A stretch of 64,000 bases of DNA from Granulicella aggregans (GTDB lineage Bacteria; Acidobacteriota; Terriglobia; Terriglobales; Acidobacteriaceae): the NCBI RefSeq assembly GCF_014203275.1, contig NZ_JACHIP010000002.1:806001-870000 (forward strand), read 5' to 3'. Shown here one piece after another: positions 32,581-41,759 of the stretch. The notes under the pieces were generated by a model. That model had not been told where the DNA came from and ran no database searches. It saw only the letters and a program-made list of their open reading frames with translations. Positions within the stretch are counted from its first letter, which is position 1. Each line of letters starts with the position of its first letter. The position numbers were made by a program, and so were the translations under genes.

Positions 32581-33972
32581 TCAGCGGGGGTCGACAAGAT
32601 CCATGGCAAGCATTCCTAGGGCGGTGATGCTGGGCAGGAAGAAGTATTCTCCGCCCTTCAATTCGACAAAGTTCGGAAGCTTGCTGCAGATCATAGGCGG
32701 GTTTGCGGCGGTGGCGTCGCCCTGGATGGCAAACTTGCCGTGACCGCCATGGTTGCCGAGTAGCGGGTCTTTATCGTTGCCGAGGTGGTTATCGTTGCCG
32801 TATTCGATCCACTGCTGCTGTACGAACTCGAACTGGCGGGAGATGCTGGCGTTGAGGACCATAAAGACGATGCCGCGATCTTCCGTGTCCGAGACGGGCT
32901 GGCCGTCGGGGACGTATCGGCCGTAAGGGAGGCCGCGGCGGGTGATGCGGCGGCGATTGACGAGGCCGCCTTTGAAGCCGAAGGAGTCGCGCGGATTGAC
33001 GCGGCGAAGGTGCGCTCCCATGGGACAACGGGTGCCTTCAGGGTCGCCGGAATAGGTGAAGTTCGTGCTCTGGTCGGGATCTTTGACGATGGCTTGGTTC
33101 TCATAATTCGGCGAGAGTTCGAGCGGTGTGCCGTCTTTCCAGCGGCCGATGAATTTGGCTTCAAGCTTGGCCTTTCCGCCGGTGTAGAACTTAGCTTCGT
33201 GGTCGATGTACGCGCGAAAGGCGGCGACGTTCTGCTTCAGCTTGCGGTAGACCATGAAGGTGCCGTTGCTGGCGAGGAGGTGCGGCATTGGAGCGACGGG
33301 GAGCTCTCCGGCCTCATCTGCGTAGCCGAGCAGGAGCTCGCCGGTTGCGAGGGGTTCCCAGGATTTGCCATCCTTGGCGAGCTTGCCGTGGCCGGGTTGC
33401 GATTTGCGGTCGACTCCGACATAGTCGGGGTTACCGAAACCGTCGGTGTAGCCGAAGTGCTCGATGGTGCTGGCACCGCCGTCCACGACGATGGCGGCGG
33501 CGTCCTGATGGCCAAGCTCTCTGGCTCCGCCGGTCTTTTCGATCAAATCGGTCAATTCCGCGTGGCAGGCATCGATGTCGGCGGGAGTCTGGCCGTTGAT
33601 GGCGACCCACGCGTGGACGTGACCGCTATGCCACATCTCGTCCCAGTTTTTCGGGGCATTGATGCCGGTGTCGCCAAGGATCTCCGAGCGGGCTTTCATG
33701 CCCTCCTGGAACTCGACAGGAAAGGTGAGGAGCGTCGCTGCGGGCAGCTTAAGAGCTGCTAATCCCCGGTGCGATAAGGCGATGTTCAGGGTGCTGGAAG
33801 GTTTGCCGTTGTCCCAGCACTGGCCGGTCGTGATGCGGCCCAGAAGTTCATGCAGCAGGGCGCGGGTGTGTTTTGGGTCTTCGGCGAAGTGCAGGAAAAG
33901 GTAGCGCGCGAAGGGCAGGTTATATCCACGGAGGGTGAAGCCCTGGATGTCGGTTACGTTGAGTTTACTCAT
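32581..33972 (-). CDS. DyP-type haem peroxidase
   Basis: A 463-residue dye-decolourising peroxidase, of the longer class (former C/D). The GxxDG catalytic Asp motif is in GYTDGFGNPDYVG, and the haem-side motif is GTRCPMGAHLRRVNPRD with the proximal His candidate. GIVFMVLNASISRQFEFVQQQW is the conserved C-terminal part. It has no Tat or Sec leader, so it is intracellular unless carried by a partner; no encapsulin gene is nearby. ATG at 33972 overlaps the upstream gene stop as ATGAGTAA, so it is coupled to the two paralogous genes before it. Electron donor substrate unknown. Confidence 0.9.
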   Translation of the reverse strand: MSKLNVTDIQGFTLRGYNLPFARYLFLHFAEDPKHTRALLHELLGRITTGQCWDNGKPSSTLNIALSHRGLAALKLPAATLLTFPVEFQEGMKARSEILGDTGINAPKNWDEMWHSGHVHAWVAINGQTPADIDACHAELTDLIEKTGGARELGHQDAAAIVVDGGASTIEHFGYTDGFGNPDYVGVDRKSQPGHGKLAKDGKSWEPLATGELLLGYADEAGELPVAPMPHLLASNGTFMVYRKLKQNVAAFRAYIDHEAKFYTGGKAKLEAKFIGRWKDGTPLELSPNYENQAIVKDPDQSTNFTYSGDPEGTRCPMGAHLRRVNPRDSFGFKGGLVNRRRITRRGLPYGRYVPDGQPVSDTEDRGIVFMVLNASISRQFEFVQQQWIEYGNDNHLGNDKDPLLGNHGGHGKFAIQGDATAANPPMICSKLPNFVELKGGEYFFLPSITALGMLAMDLVDPR

Positions 33973-34597
33973 TGCGGCCACCCGTCTTGATTCCACGAGG
34001 ATGCGATACCGCTGCGGGCAGCGGAGTCGGCATTGCCTTCAGTCTCGCGGAGAATTTGAGGAATTCTCTCTGGAGTTCCGGGGCGGGGGTGCCACGGTGC
34101 TTCGCGATAAAGTCGGCGACGGCCCGTTGGGTCTGGAGTGCGGTGAGCGTCTGGGTCAGCGACTTGTCGTTGACGGCGGCGAAGTAAAAGGTAGTTTCGA
34201 GCTGGCAGGACTTCATGTAGGTGAGGAACTTGTCGAGATTGGCGGTGCCTGGGTAGCCGACGCAGTGGCTCCAGATGGCGTTGATCTGGTCGGGGACGGT
34301 CTTGGCAAGGGCGACCAGGTAGCGGTCGAGATCGCCGTCGAAGTTGGCCTCCCAGATGAGGTATTTGAACTTCAGGTGCTCCTCGCTGGAGGGCATGCCG
34401 ACGTAGATGACGTCGTCCATGACGGCGAGACGGGTGAGGTGGGTGTAGGGCGCGAGGGCAAAGGGGCCCTTGCAGTCAGTGGGCAGATTGGCTAGATACT
34501 CGCGGATCTGGAGATCGTGCGAGGGCGTGGCGCTCTCGTCGTCGATGATCGGCGAGAGGATCGTGAGGCCGTATAAACTTCCGCTCTGGTTGGGCAT
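33965..34597 (-). CDS. DyP-associated protein, paralogue 2 (unknown family)
   Basis: A 210-residue protein with no signal peptide and no membrane helix. Its central part (FKYLIWEANFDGDLDRYLVA...INAIWSHCVGYPGT...FLTYMKSCQLETTFYFAAV) aligns throughout with YDYLLFFSNFNGTWNQYIDA...FDTDYYYTAYPHA in the gene just upstream, so the two are duplicates that diverged. No catalytic motif is recognised. The stop overlaps the DyP start and the start lies 21 bases after its paralogue, with GGAAGAAG before it. It likely works with the peroxidase, as partner, substrate binder or regulator (inference). Confidence 0.8.
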   Translation of the reverse strand: MPNQSGSLYGLTILSPIIDDESATPSHDLQIREYLANLPTDCKGPFALAPYTHLTRLAVMDDVIYVGMPSSEEHLKFKYLIWEANFDGDLDRYLVALAKTVPDQINAIWSHCVGYPGTANLDKFLTYMKSCQLETTFYFAAVNDKSLTQTLTALQTQRAVADFIAKHRGTPAPELQREFLKFSARLKAMPTPLPAAVSHPRGIKTGGRNE

Positions 34598-34618
34598 GAT
34601 CTTCTTCCGAAATGAGTT

Positions 34619-35215
34619 TTAGAAGACGACGGGCGGTTCGCCCGTCTCTCCAAGGTGCGACTGAACCTGCAGCATGAATTTCAGATAGGCGGCTTCGAAC
34701 TCACGCGGGGTGCAGGTCGCGGTAGTGGCGTCGAGTTGGTCGAAGGACGCCTGGACAATATGCGCAGCCTTAAGGTCGTTCGCGGTCGCGTGGGGGTAGG
34801 CAGTGTAGTAGTAGTCGGTGTCGAACTGGACGCGGGAGATGTACTCCTTGAACGGGGTCACAGGGACAGAGCCGGGGAACTTTTCGCTCCACATCCAGAT
34901 GAGGTTCAGCCCCTGGAAGAGGACGGCGGAGAAGGCGTCGATGTACTGGTTCCAGGTGCCGTTGAAGTTCGAGAAGAAAAGGAGGTAGTCGTAGCGAAGC
35001 TCTTCGGCGTCCATCCGTTCGTCGGGGCGTGGGAAGCTCTTGCGAGGGACGATGACCCAACGGGCGAACTCGATGAAGGAGAGGTTGATGAGGTCCTGCT
35101 GCTTGGACTTGATGGCACCGAGCAGGAAGAAGATCAGCCGCAGAAACCATGTCTTCCATGGCTTCATGGGGGTGACGACATTCATGGCGTAGACTTTGCC
35201 GTTGATGTTGCTCAT
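34619..35215 (-). CDS. DyP-associated protein, paralogue 1 (unknown family)
   Basis: A 198-residue protein; ATG at 35215 has GGAGCGGC before it and begins MSNINGKVYAMNVVTPM. One hydrophobic stretch near residue 20 (WFLRLIFFLLGAI) could be a membrane or membrane-associated helix. The next 150 residues match the following gene (shared N-F-[ND]-G, Y-[ILV], N-x-IW and FxTxYYxx patterns). It is first in the run paralogue 1, paralogue 2, DyP, adenosyltransferase. The two paralogues differ in that only this one has the hydrophobic segment. Confidence 0.8.
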   Translation of the reverse strand: MSNINGKVYAMNVVTPMKPWKTWFLRLIFFLLGAIKSKQQDLINLSFIEFARWVIVPRKSFPRPDERMDAEELRYDYLLFFSNFNGTWNQYIDAFSAVLFQGLNLIWMWSEKFPGSVPVTPFKEYISRVQFDTDYYYTAYPHATANDLKAAHIVQASFDQLDATTATCTPREFEAAYLKFMLQVQSHLGETGEPPVVF

Positions 35216-35379
35216 GCCGCTCCAGTTCACCGCAGACGTGGCCGGGTGTCACAGATTCGAAAGATCGGGCCCGTGAAGCAGTGCAGGGGTACGGAGGATC
35301 GTTACAGCTCAGCAGTTAGAAAACGCGGCGAAGTGCTTCTTTATGAACGGCGAAATCATAGCATCGAGGCGGCGCGGGG

Positions 35380-35757
35380 ATGAACGCGGTACCCATGCGA
35401 TATATTTACTTTAGAGTGATCCTTAGTCTGCCAAAGTCGCGCTTGTCTTCGCACAGGTCTTCGCATAAGCCGAGGCGCTGGGGAGTCCTCCTCGGCCTGC
35501 TTTGCATTGCGCTGGTGCTTCTTGGCGGAACGCTCCAGGTTGCGCACACGCACACGGGCGGCGATCTTTCGCACTCGGACTGTTCGCTTTGCGTGACGGC
35601 CCACGTCGTCGCTCAGATTGTCAGCAACCCGATTCCGGTTCCAGCGGAGCTGGCAGTCGCCGCCGCACCGACCTTCAAGGCCGCGCCGCACCCGGTAAGA
35701 GTCTCGGTATTCGCCCTGTTTACCCGCCCCCCGCCTGCCGTTTCAACACTCGCCTAG
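35380..35757 (+). CDS. Small membrane/periplasmic protein with His/Cys cluster
   Basis: A 125-residue protein with a basic N-terminus and one membrane segment (WGVLLGLLCIALVLLGGTL). Immediately after comes QVAHTHTGGDLSHSDCSLC, a cluster of four His and two Cys like the metal-binding motif of DUF2946-type proteins. The C-terminal half is Pro/Val-rich. It stands 70 bases before a TonB-dependent receptor on the same strand, an arrangement seen for metal or cofactor uptake receptors. Start uncertain: no clear ribosome site is seen before 35380, and an internal start is possible. Metal binding is inferred from the motif only. Confidence 0.6.
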   Translation: MNAVPMRYIYFRVILSLPKSRLSSHRSSHKPRRWGVLLGLLCIALVLLGGTLQVAHTHTGGDLSHSDCSLCVTAHVVAQIVSNPIPVPAELAVAAAPTFKAAPHPVRVSVFALFTRPPPAVSTLA

Positions 35758-35827
35758 CAGTTTTTGGTTTCGGGTTTTGAATCAGCAGGTTCCATAGCGG
35801 TACGTCCATCGTACAAAGGGGTAGTGC

Positions 35828-38596
35828 ATGAACACGTCCATCCGGCGCGTCGCATTCGCAGCATTTCTCGCAGCATTTTCTGTTTTCTTGGCGCAGGATC
35901 TCCTCTCGCCGTCTCTCCTGGCACAGTCAGCCGGCAACTCCGGGACCATTACAGGCACGGTTACAGACGCCACCGGCGCGGTCGTTCCCGGAGCGAGCGT
36001 CTCCGTCGTGAACGCGGTCAGCGGCCTTAGCCGAACCGCGATCACCGATGCCGCCGGGCACTTCCAACTCTCGAACATTCCGCAAAATCCTTATCATCTG
36101 ACGGTCACGCTGGCGGGCTTCGCTCCTTACTCGCGAGATGTTTCGGTTCGTTCCCTGGTGCCTGTCGCTGCAAACATCGTGCTGCAAGTGGGTACGTCTT
36201 CGACGGTGGTGAATGTCGACGCGGGCGACCTGCTTGAAGGCGACTCTATGATGCACACGGACGTGGACCGCGACCTGTTCAACAAGCTGCCGCTCGAGAG
36301 TGCATCGTCGTCGCTGAGTTCACTGGTGACGCTGGCTTCGCCGGGTGTCGCGGCAGACTCGAATGGTCTCTTTCACGGGCTGGGCGATCATGCTTCGAAC
36401 TCGTTCTCGATCGATGGTCAACCGATCACCGACCAGCAGAGCAAGGTCTTTTCGAACCAGCTTCCGTCGAACTCGGTCCAGTCGCTGGAGGTGATTTCCG
36501 GTGCTCCGCCGGCTGAGTATGGCGGCAAGACTTCGCTGGTGATCCAGGTGACGACGCGGTCCGGGCTGGGCATCAATAAGCCGACAGGAAGCGTGACGAC
36601 TTCTTATGGGGCGTTTGGGTCGTCGACTGGGTCGGTGGACCTTAGCTACGGTGGGGCAAAGTGGGGCAACTTCATCGAAGTGGACGGTCTGGATACCGGA
36701 CGGTTTCTCGATCCTGCGGAGTTTGCCGTGTTCCACGACAAGGGCAACGAGCAGAACCTCTTCGACCGCGTGGATCGCCAGTTGACCACGAAGGACTCGG
36801 TTCATCTGAACTTTAACCTGAGCCGCTCGTGGTTCCAGAATCCGAACTCCTACGACAACCTGAACGTGCAGAATGTGGTCGGCGGCGGGGCGGGCAACAG
36901 CCCGGTCTTCGGCGGGGTGGGCGATACTGATCAGCGTTCGAAGATCGTCACCTTCAACATCGCTCCGACTTACACGCGGATTACCGGCGCGGATTCGGTC
37001 TTCAACTTCGGGCCGTTCGTGCGCCGCGACGGCTACAACTACTATCCGAGCGGCAACCCGTTGGCCGATCTGGGGCCGATCCAGAATGAGTCGATCGCGC
37101 AGCAGCGATCGCTGCTTAACGCAGGAGTTCACACGGATTTCTCCTACGTGAAGGGCATCCACAACATCAAGGTGGGCGCGCTCTATCAGCACACCTTCCT
37201 GAATGAGAACGACAGCCTGGGCATCGTGAATGCGACGTTCAATGCTCCGTGTCTCGACGAGAACAACGCGCCAGTTGCGGGATACAACAGCACGGCACAG
37301 TGCCAGGGTGCGAACCCGAACACGGCAGACAATCCGAATGCGACGAATCCGTTCCTGCCGGTGCTTTTGCCGTATGACCTGACGCGTGGTGGAAGTCTGT
37401 TTACGTACCACGGCCATACAGACGTGAAGGAATTGGCACTCTACATCCAGGATCAGATCAAGACCGGTAACTGGCTGTTCAACGTTGGCATTCGCGGCGA
37501 CCTTTACAACGGACTGACCAAGGCGAGCCAGGCAGAGCCCCGGCTGGGCGTGGCTTATACGATCAAACAGACGAATACCGTGCTGCGTGCTTCTTATGCT
37601 CGGACGCTGGAGTCTCCGTTCAACGAGAACCTCGTACTCTCAAGCCAGGGCTGCGATAACGCTGTACTTTCGCCACTCCTGCTCTGCACTCCCGGAGTTT
37701 CAGGAACACTGCAGCCGGGGTTCCGCAACGAATTTCATGCGGGGCTGCAACAGGCGTTCGGCAAGAACTTCGTCTTCAGCGGCGACTACATCTGGAAGTA
37801 CACGCACAACGCGTTCGACTTCAGCACGCTGGGCAATACGCCGATCACGTTTCCGATCGACTGGCACAACTCGAAGATCCCCGGATTCGCCCTGCGGGCT
37901 GACGTTCCGAACTTTCACAACGTCTCGGCATTCGTCGTGATGTCTTCAGTCGCGGCGCGGTTCTTCCCGCAGCAGGTTGCGGGAGCCGGAGCGACGGTTG
38001 GCCAGAGTGGATTCCCGTTCCGCATCGATCACGACGAACGGTTCAACCAGACCACGCATGCTCAGTATCAGCTCCCGAAGAAGTTCGGAAAGATCGAGGC
38101 TCCTTGGTTCGGCATCAACTGGCGCTATGACTCGGGTCTGACAGCGGGATCGGTTCCCTGCTTCAATCCCACCGGAGCGAACAGCCCGTGCGGCGGCGTG
38201 GCACTGAACGGCCAGAACTACATCGACCTGAGCGGGCTAACGGCTGACGAGCAGTTCCAGGCCGGGTTGACCTGTGGAGGGGTGAAGGCGACTCCGACAG
38301 CAGGGCTAGGGGATCTTTGCCTGGCAAACCAATTGACCTCGCAACTGGTCAAGATTCCGGCGCCGGGCACGGAGGATGACGACAAGAATCCGCCGCGGAT
38401 CGCGCCACGGAATCTCTTCGATGCTTCGCTGGGGCAGGACAATCTGCTGGGCGGCGATCGCTACAAGTGGAGTCTTCGTCTGACTGCGGTGAATATCACC
38501 AACAAGTACGCGCTGTATAACTTCCTTTCGACGTTCAGCGGAACGCACTACGTGACGCCACGTTCTATGACGGCTGAGGTCGGGTTCCACTTCTAG
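35828..38596 (+). CDS. TonB-dependent outer membrane receptor with carboxypeptidase-like regulatory domain
   Basis: A 922-residue protein. AAAGGGG is 6 bases before the ATG and a signal peptide follows (FAAFLAAFSVFLAQ). Residues 35-130 form the carboxypeptidase regulatory-like domain (GTITGTVTDATGAVVPGASV). The plug domain has SLEVISGAPPAEYGGKTSLV. The barrel ends with Phe (TAEVGFHF), as expected for BAM recognition. This architecture is typical of the many acidobacterial receptors. Substrate unknown; the preceding His/Cys protein hints at a metal or cofactor. A terminator hairpin follows. Confidence 0.92.
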   Translation: MNTSIRRVAFAAFLAAFSVFLAQDLLSPSLLAQSAGNSGTITGTVTDATGAVVPGASVSVVNAVSGLSRTAITDAAGHFQLSNIPQNPYHLTVTLAGFAPYSRDVSVRSLVPVAANIVLQVGTSSTVVNVDAGDLLEGDSMMHTDVDRDLFNKLPLESASSSLSSLVTLASPGVAADSNGLFHGLGDHASNSFSIDGQPITDQQSKVFSNQLPSNSVQSLEVISGAPPAEYGGKTSLVIQVTTRSGLGINKPTGSVTTSYGAFGSSTGSVDLSYGGAKWGNFIEVDGLDTGRFLDPAEFAVFHDKGNEQNLFDRVDRQLTTKDSVHLNFNLSRSWFQNPNSYDNLNVQNVVGGGAGNSPVFGGVGDTDQRSKIVTFNIAPTYTRITGADSVFNFGPFVRRDGYNYYPSGNPLADLGPIQNESIAQQRSLLNAGVHTDFSYVKGIHNIKVGALYQHTFLNENDSLGIVNATFNAPCLDENNAPVAGYNSTAQCQGANPNTADNPNATNPFLPVLLPYDLTRGGSLFTYHGHTDVKELALYIQDQIKTGNWLFNVGIRGDLYNGLTKASQAEPRLGVAYTIKQTNTVLRASYARTLESPFNENLVLSSQGCDNAVLSPLLLCTPGVSGTLQPGFRNEFHAGLQQAFGKNFVFSGDYIWKYTHNAFDFSTLGNTPITFPIDWHNSKIPGFALRADVPNFHNVSAFVVMSSVAARFFPQQVAGAGATVGQSGFPFRIDHDERFNQTTHAQYQLPKKFGKIEAPWFGINWRYDSGLTAGSVPCFNPTGANSPCGGVALNGQNYIDLSGLTADEQFQAGLTCGGVKATPTAGLGDLCLANQLTSQLVKIPAPGTEDDDKNPPRIAPRNLFDASLGQDNLLGGDRYKWSLRLTAVNITNKYALYNFLSTFSGTHYVTPRSMTAEVGFHF

Positions 38597-38622
38597 CGCT
38601 GAAGTCGATTAGAAGGAATGAG

Positions 38623-38664
38623 TCGATGGGTGCCGCCGATTCTCAGTGCACCCATCGATTTTTA
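38623..38664 (+). terminator. Terminator after the TonB receptor
   Basis: Eleven-base arms tcgatgggtgc (38623-38633) and gcacccatcga (38648-38658), then tttttatt on the plus strand: a classic intrinsic terminator. Confidence 0.85.
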
Positions 38665-38683
38665 TTGATCGGGCACCGGAGGA

Positions 38684-40531
38684 CTAGTTGACCAACAATT
38701 CCGTCGTGGCAACCTCCGCACGGTTGCGGCCTGCGGCCTTGGCGCGGTAGAGAGCAAGGTCAGCCGCCTTCAGAAGCTCATTCGGATCAGATTCGAGAGA
38801 GGCGAAGCCGGTCGCGCAGCCAACACTAACCGAGACGTTGCCGTAGGGACTGCCGGCATGCTTGATGCAACACTGCTCGACCGCCTGCAGGATGCGTTCG
38901 GACATAGCCTCCGCTCCGGCGTGCGGAGTATTCGGCAGGACCACGACAAACTCTTCGCCGCCATAGCGCGCTAGCAGGTCCGGGGGACGTCGAAGGATGA
39001 CTTGAATCGCATTGGCTAGGGCCCTGAGGCAGGTATCTCCGGCCAGGTGGCCATAGAGGTCGTTATAGGGCTTGAAGTAGTCGACGTCGATCAACAGGAC
39101 GGATAAGAGGGTTCCGTCGCGGATAGCGCGTGCCCACTCCCTGCCCAGGGTCTCGTCGAGCAGACGGCGGTTTGCCACACCGGTCAGGCCATCGACGAGC
39201 GCAAGTTGTTCGACCGTGTTGAACGCATCCTGGAGTTTGCTCTCGGCTACTTTGCGCTCGGAGATGTCACGCTTTACATAGACGAAGCCGGCAGGTTCGT
39301 TGGTGGACGTGTCGCGGAAGAGACGGACGTTAGCTTCCAGCCACAGATAGGTCGAATCCTGTTTGCGACAGCGGTAAGAAAGAGAGCCCGTCTCCTTTCC
39401 CTCCCGGCAGTCGCCGAGCATTGCAACAAACTTTGCTATGTCCTCGGGGTGAACGATGTCCAGATAGCTACCCCTCAGCAGCTCTTCCTGCGACCAGCCC
39501 AGGAGCTCGGTCGCTGCGGGGGACACATATTTGCGTTCGCCATCGAGACCCGCGAGGACGATCATGTCACGCGAGGCTTCGGCGAGAAGGCGGAAGCGGG
39601 TCTCGCTGGCTTCGAGACGAAGCCGTGTACGGGCACTGCGCGCCATGGCGACTTCGGTGAGGTAAAGCGCAAGCATCGAGACGAAGATGAAGACCTGGAA
39701 CATGAAGATCTTCGAGGATAGAGAGCCGTTCAAGGCGAAGTTGAGCGGCCCTCGCCCAAACAGCACTGATAGGCCGCCGATAAAGAGGACCAACAGAAGT
39801 CCGAGCGCCGAGCCCGTAAAACCAACCCGGCTCCCAATCAGGATGAGCATCAACAGCACCAGCCAGACAAGCGGGACCTTGGCGAAGTCGAAGACGAAGA
39901 TTGATACGGCGATGAGGCCCAGGAAGAGCCCGACTGTCTCCAGCATCGGCAGATTGGAGAATCGTCTACGGTGATGAAAGGAGATATAAAGCGGGGTCAC
40001 TGTCGCGACTCCCAAGACATCGGCAGCGAACCATATCAGGAGGGAATGAAAGAAGACCCCCCTCCTCATGGCTCCCCATCCCAGGATCGCCATGGCGGAG
40101 GCGAGCAGTGGCGAAAAAAGAACGGCATAGAGGAGGAAGCTTCGAAGCTGTCGGAGTTCGGTCAGGTCCGGGTGTTCTGAGATCGCGTCACAGGTGAGGT
40201 GTGCCGCGACTGCGACCTCCACCATGTTGCATAAGGAAAGGTAGCCGGAGATGCCGGCGGGATTGCCCAGGCCCACATTGACTCCGAAGTCGACGAGATA
40301 TCCGAGAGCGAGATAGCTTGCCCAATGCTTCCTTGGAGCGCACAGGAGAACGCCGATGAGGAGGCCGTTCGAGAGCCAGATAATCGAGACGCCGCCCATG
40401 ATCCGGCTGCGCTCGTTGACCACGGACGCGAAGGTGGAGAGGAGCAGAAGCGCGAACCCGACCTTCAGTAGACGCAGGAGAGTCGGCGTGTCCGATGCAT
40501 TCGACTTCAACCCGTCCGAATTCGCGATCAC
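38684..40531 (-). CDS. Diguanylate cyclase with MASE1 and PAS domains
   Basis: A 615-residue protein; GTG start with AGGAG 5 bases before. Residues 1-300 are a multi-helix MASE1 membrane sensor. Residues 305-430 are a PAS domain (FRLLAEASRDMIVLAGLDGE...YVSPAATELLGW) with its PAC tail. Residues 445-610 are GGDEF. The active site reads GGEEF, and RPPD exactly 5 residues before it matches the inhibitory I-site RxxD. Both suggest an active, feedback-inhibited c-di-GMP synthase. No EAL domain is present. The signal is not identified. It stands alone. Confidence 0.92.
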   Translation of the reverse strand: MIANSDGLKSNASDTPTLLRLLKVGFALLLLSTFASVVNERSRIMGGVSIIWLSNGLLIGVLLCAPRKHWASYLALGYLVDFGVNVGLGNPAGISGYLSLCNMVEVAVAAHLTCDAISEHPDLTELRQLRSFLLYAVLFSPLLASAMAILGWGAMRRGVFFHSLLIWFAADVLGVATVTPLYISFHHRRRFSNLPMLETVGLFLGLIAVSIFVFDFAKVPLVWLVLLMLILIGSRVGFTGSALGLLLVLFIGGLSVLFGRGPLNFALNGSLSSKIFMFQVFIFVSMLALYLTEVAMARSARTRLRLEASETRFRLLAEASRDMIVLAGLDGERKYVSPAATELLGWSQEELLRGSYLDIVHPEDIAKFVAMLGDCREGKETGSLSYRCRKQDSTYLWLEANVRLFRDTSTNEPAGFVYVKRDISERKVAESKLQDAFNTVEQLALVDGLTGVANRRLLDETLGREWARAIRDGTLLSVLLIDVDYFKPYNDLYGHLAGDTCLRALANAIQVILRRPPDLLARYGGEEFVVVLPNTPHAGAEAMSERILQAVEQCCIKHAGSPYGNVSVSVGCATGFASLESDPNELLKAADLALYRAKAAGRNRAEVATTELLVN

Positions 40532-40676
40532 GCAGGCTCCTGAATGGTTCGAGTATAAAGAACTTTATGAACCTATCGGCGTGCACGCGTTGACACAAAC
40601 GGGTGATTCCCCTTACATCGAAAGCACGAGCCTAGCACTCCAAAGCCGGTAGCCTAAGAGGCGGAAGGACCATTCG

Positions 40677-41714
40677 ATGCATAGAAAGTCACTAGTAAAA
40701 ATCGGAGTGAGCGTGTTGTTGGTGGGCATGCTCGCTGTTCCGACGATCGGCTTCGCGCAAGCCGGTTCAACCTCTGCCGCTCAGGCAGCCAAGCCGGAGT
40801 TAGCGATCTTCGATACGGACATCGGCGACGATATCGACGATGTCTTTGCGCTCGGGATCGCGCTTGCGAGCCCGGAACTGAAGATCGTTGGCATCACCTC
40901 GGCGTGGGGTGATACAGCGCTGCGCTCTCGCATGGTCGACCGCGTGCTGTGCGAGACGGGACGCAGCGACATCCCCGTGCTTACCGGAGTTGCGACGCAT
41001 CGCAAAGATGCGGCAGAGTTCTCCCAGGCGCCGTGGGCAAAGGCTGGGTTGCCGCACAAGGCGCACGGCAAGGATGACGCTGTCGCCTTCATTTTAGATC
41101 AAGCACGTCTGCATCCGGGCGAGATTACGCTGATCGCAGTGGCTCCGCTGACGAACATCGGCGCGGCGATCGATCGCGACCCGACTGGGTTCCGTAAGCT
41201 GAAGCGAGTCGTGCTGATGGGCGGCTCGGTGGTGCGTGGTTACGACGCGGACAACGCTCCCGGCGTGGCAACGAAGCCGATGGCTGAGTACAACATCGCG
41301 ATGGATCCCCCGGCGGCGCAGAAGCTCTTCCAATCCGGGGTACCGATTTACATGATGCCCCTGGACTCGACCCAGATTGCCTTCGATGCACAGCACAGCA
41401 CAGAGTTCACGAAAATCAGCACGCCGCTGACGGACTCGATCGAGGTGCTGACGGCGGAGTGGTCTCATGTTACGAAGCGCAACGCGCCCACCTTGTTTGA
41501 TCCGGTGGCAGTGGCCTACGCAATTGATTCAGCGACGTGTCCCACCACACCCGAGCACATCGAAGTAGATGCCAATGGATACACGCGCCCCGGCGTTGGA
41601 TCGCCGAACGCGCAGGCGTGCCTGACGGCAAAGCCGGATGCGTTCTACTCCTTGGCCATGCCGCGACTCCTAAGCCAGAAGCTGGTGGGAACAAAAGTGT
41701 GCGTGGCGAAATAG
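40677..41714 (+). CDS. Secreted nucleoside hydrolase (IunH family)
   Basis: A 345-residue protein splitting ribonucleosides into base and ribose. Signal peptide KIGVSVLLVGMLAVPTIGFA. The calcium-site motif DTDIGDDIDD is the family hallmark; IAVAPLTNIG and VVLMGGSV, and NIAMDPPAA, also match. GGAAGGACCATTCG precedes the ATG. Export to the periplasm suggests salvage of extracellular nucleosides. It is followed by a weak hairpin at 41713-41748 without a T run. Confidence 0.9.
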   Translation: MHRKSLVKIGVSVLLVGMLAVPTIGFAQAGSTSAAQAAKPELAIFDTDIGDDIDDVFALGIALASPELKIVGITSAWGDTALRSRMVDRVLCETGRSDIPVLTGVATHRKDAAEFSQAPWAKAGLPHKAHGKDDAVAFILDQARLHPGEITLIAVAPLTNIGAAIDRDPTGFRKLKRVVLMGGSVVRGYDADNAPGVATKPMAEYNIAMDPPAAQKLFQSGVPIYMMPLDSTQIAFDAQHSTEFTKISTPLTDSIEVLTAEWSHVTKRNAPTLFDPVAVAYAIDSATCPTTPEHIEVDANGYTRPGVGSPNAQACLTAKPDAFYSLAMPRLLSQKLVGTKVCVAK

Positions 41715-41759
41715 CGACTTCCAGCTTTTGCAGACGCCAGAAGTCGCTACGCCGAGCCC

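Noticed and set aside
32785..33762. Open frame of 325 codons on the plus strand
   Set aside because: Antisense to the DyP peroxidase and lacks motifs; a codon-bias shadow.
33965..35215. DyP cassette as an encapsulin system
   Set aside because: Neither partner looks like an encapsulin shell protein (about 265-280 residues, HK97 fold), and the peroxidase lacks a clear C-terminal targeting tail.
36320..37417. Open frame of 365 codons on the minus strand
   Set aside because: Antisense to the TonB receptor; Arg/Val-rich shadow without a ribosome site or motif.
41713..41748. Hairpin after the nucleoside hydrolase as a terminator
   Set aside because: Nine-base arms exist, but the loop is long and no T run follows on either strand, so an intrinsic terminator call is not supported.
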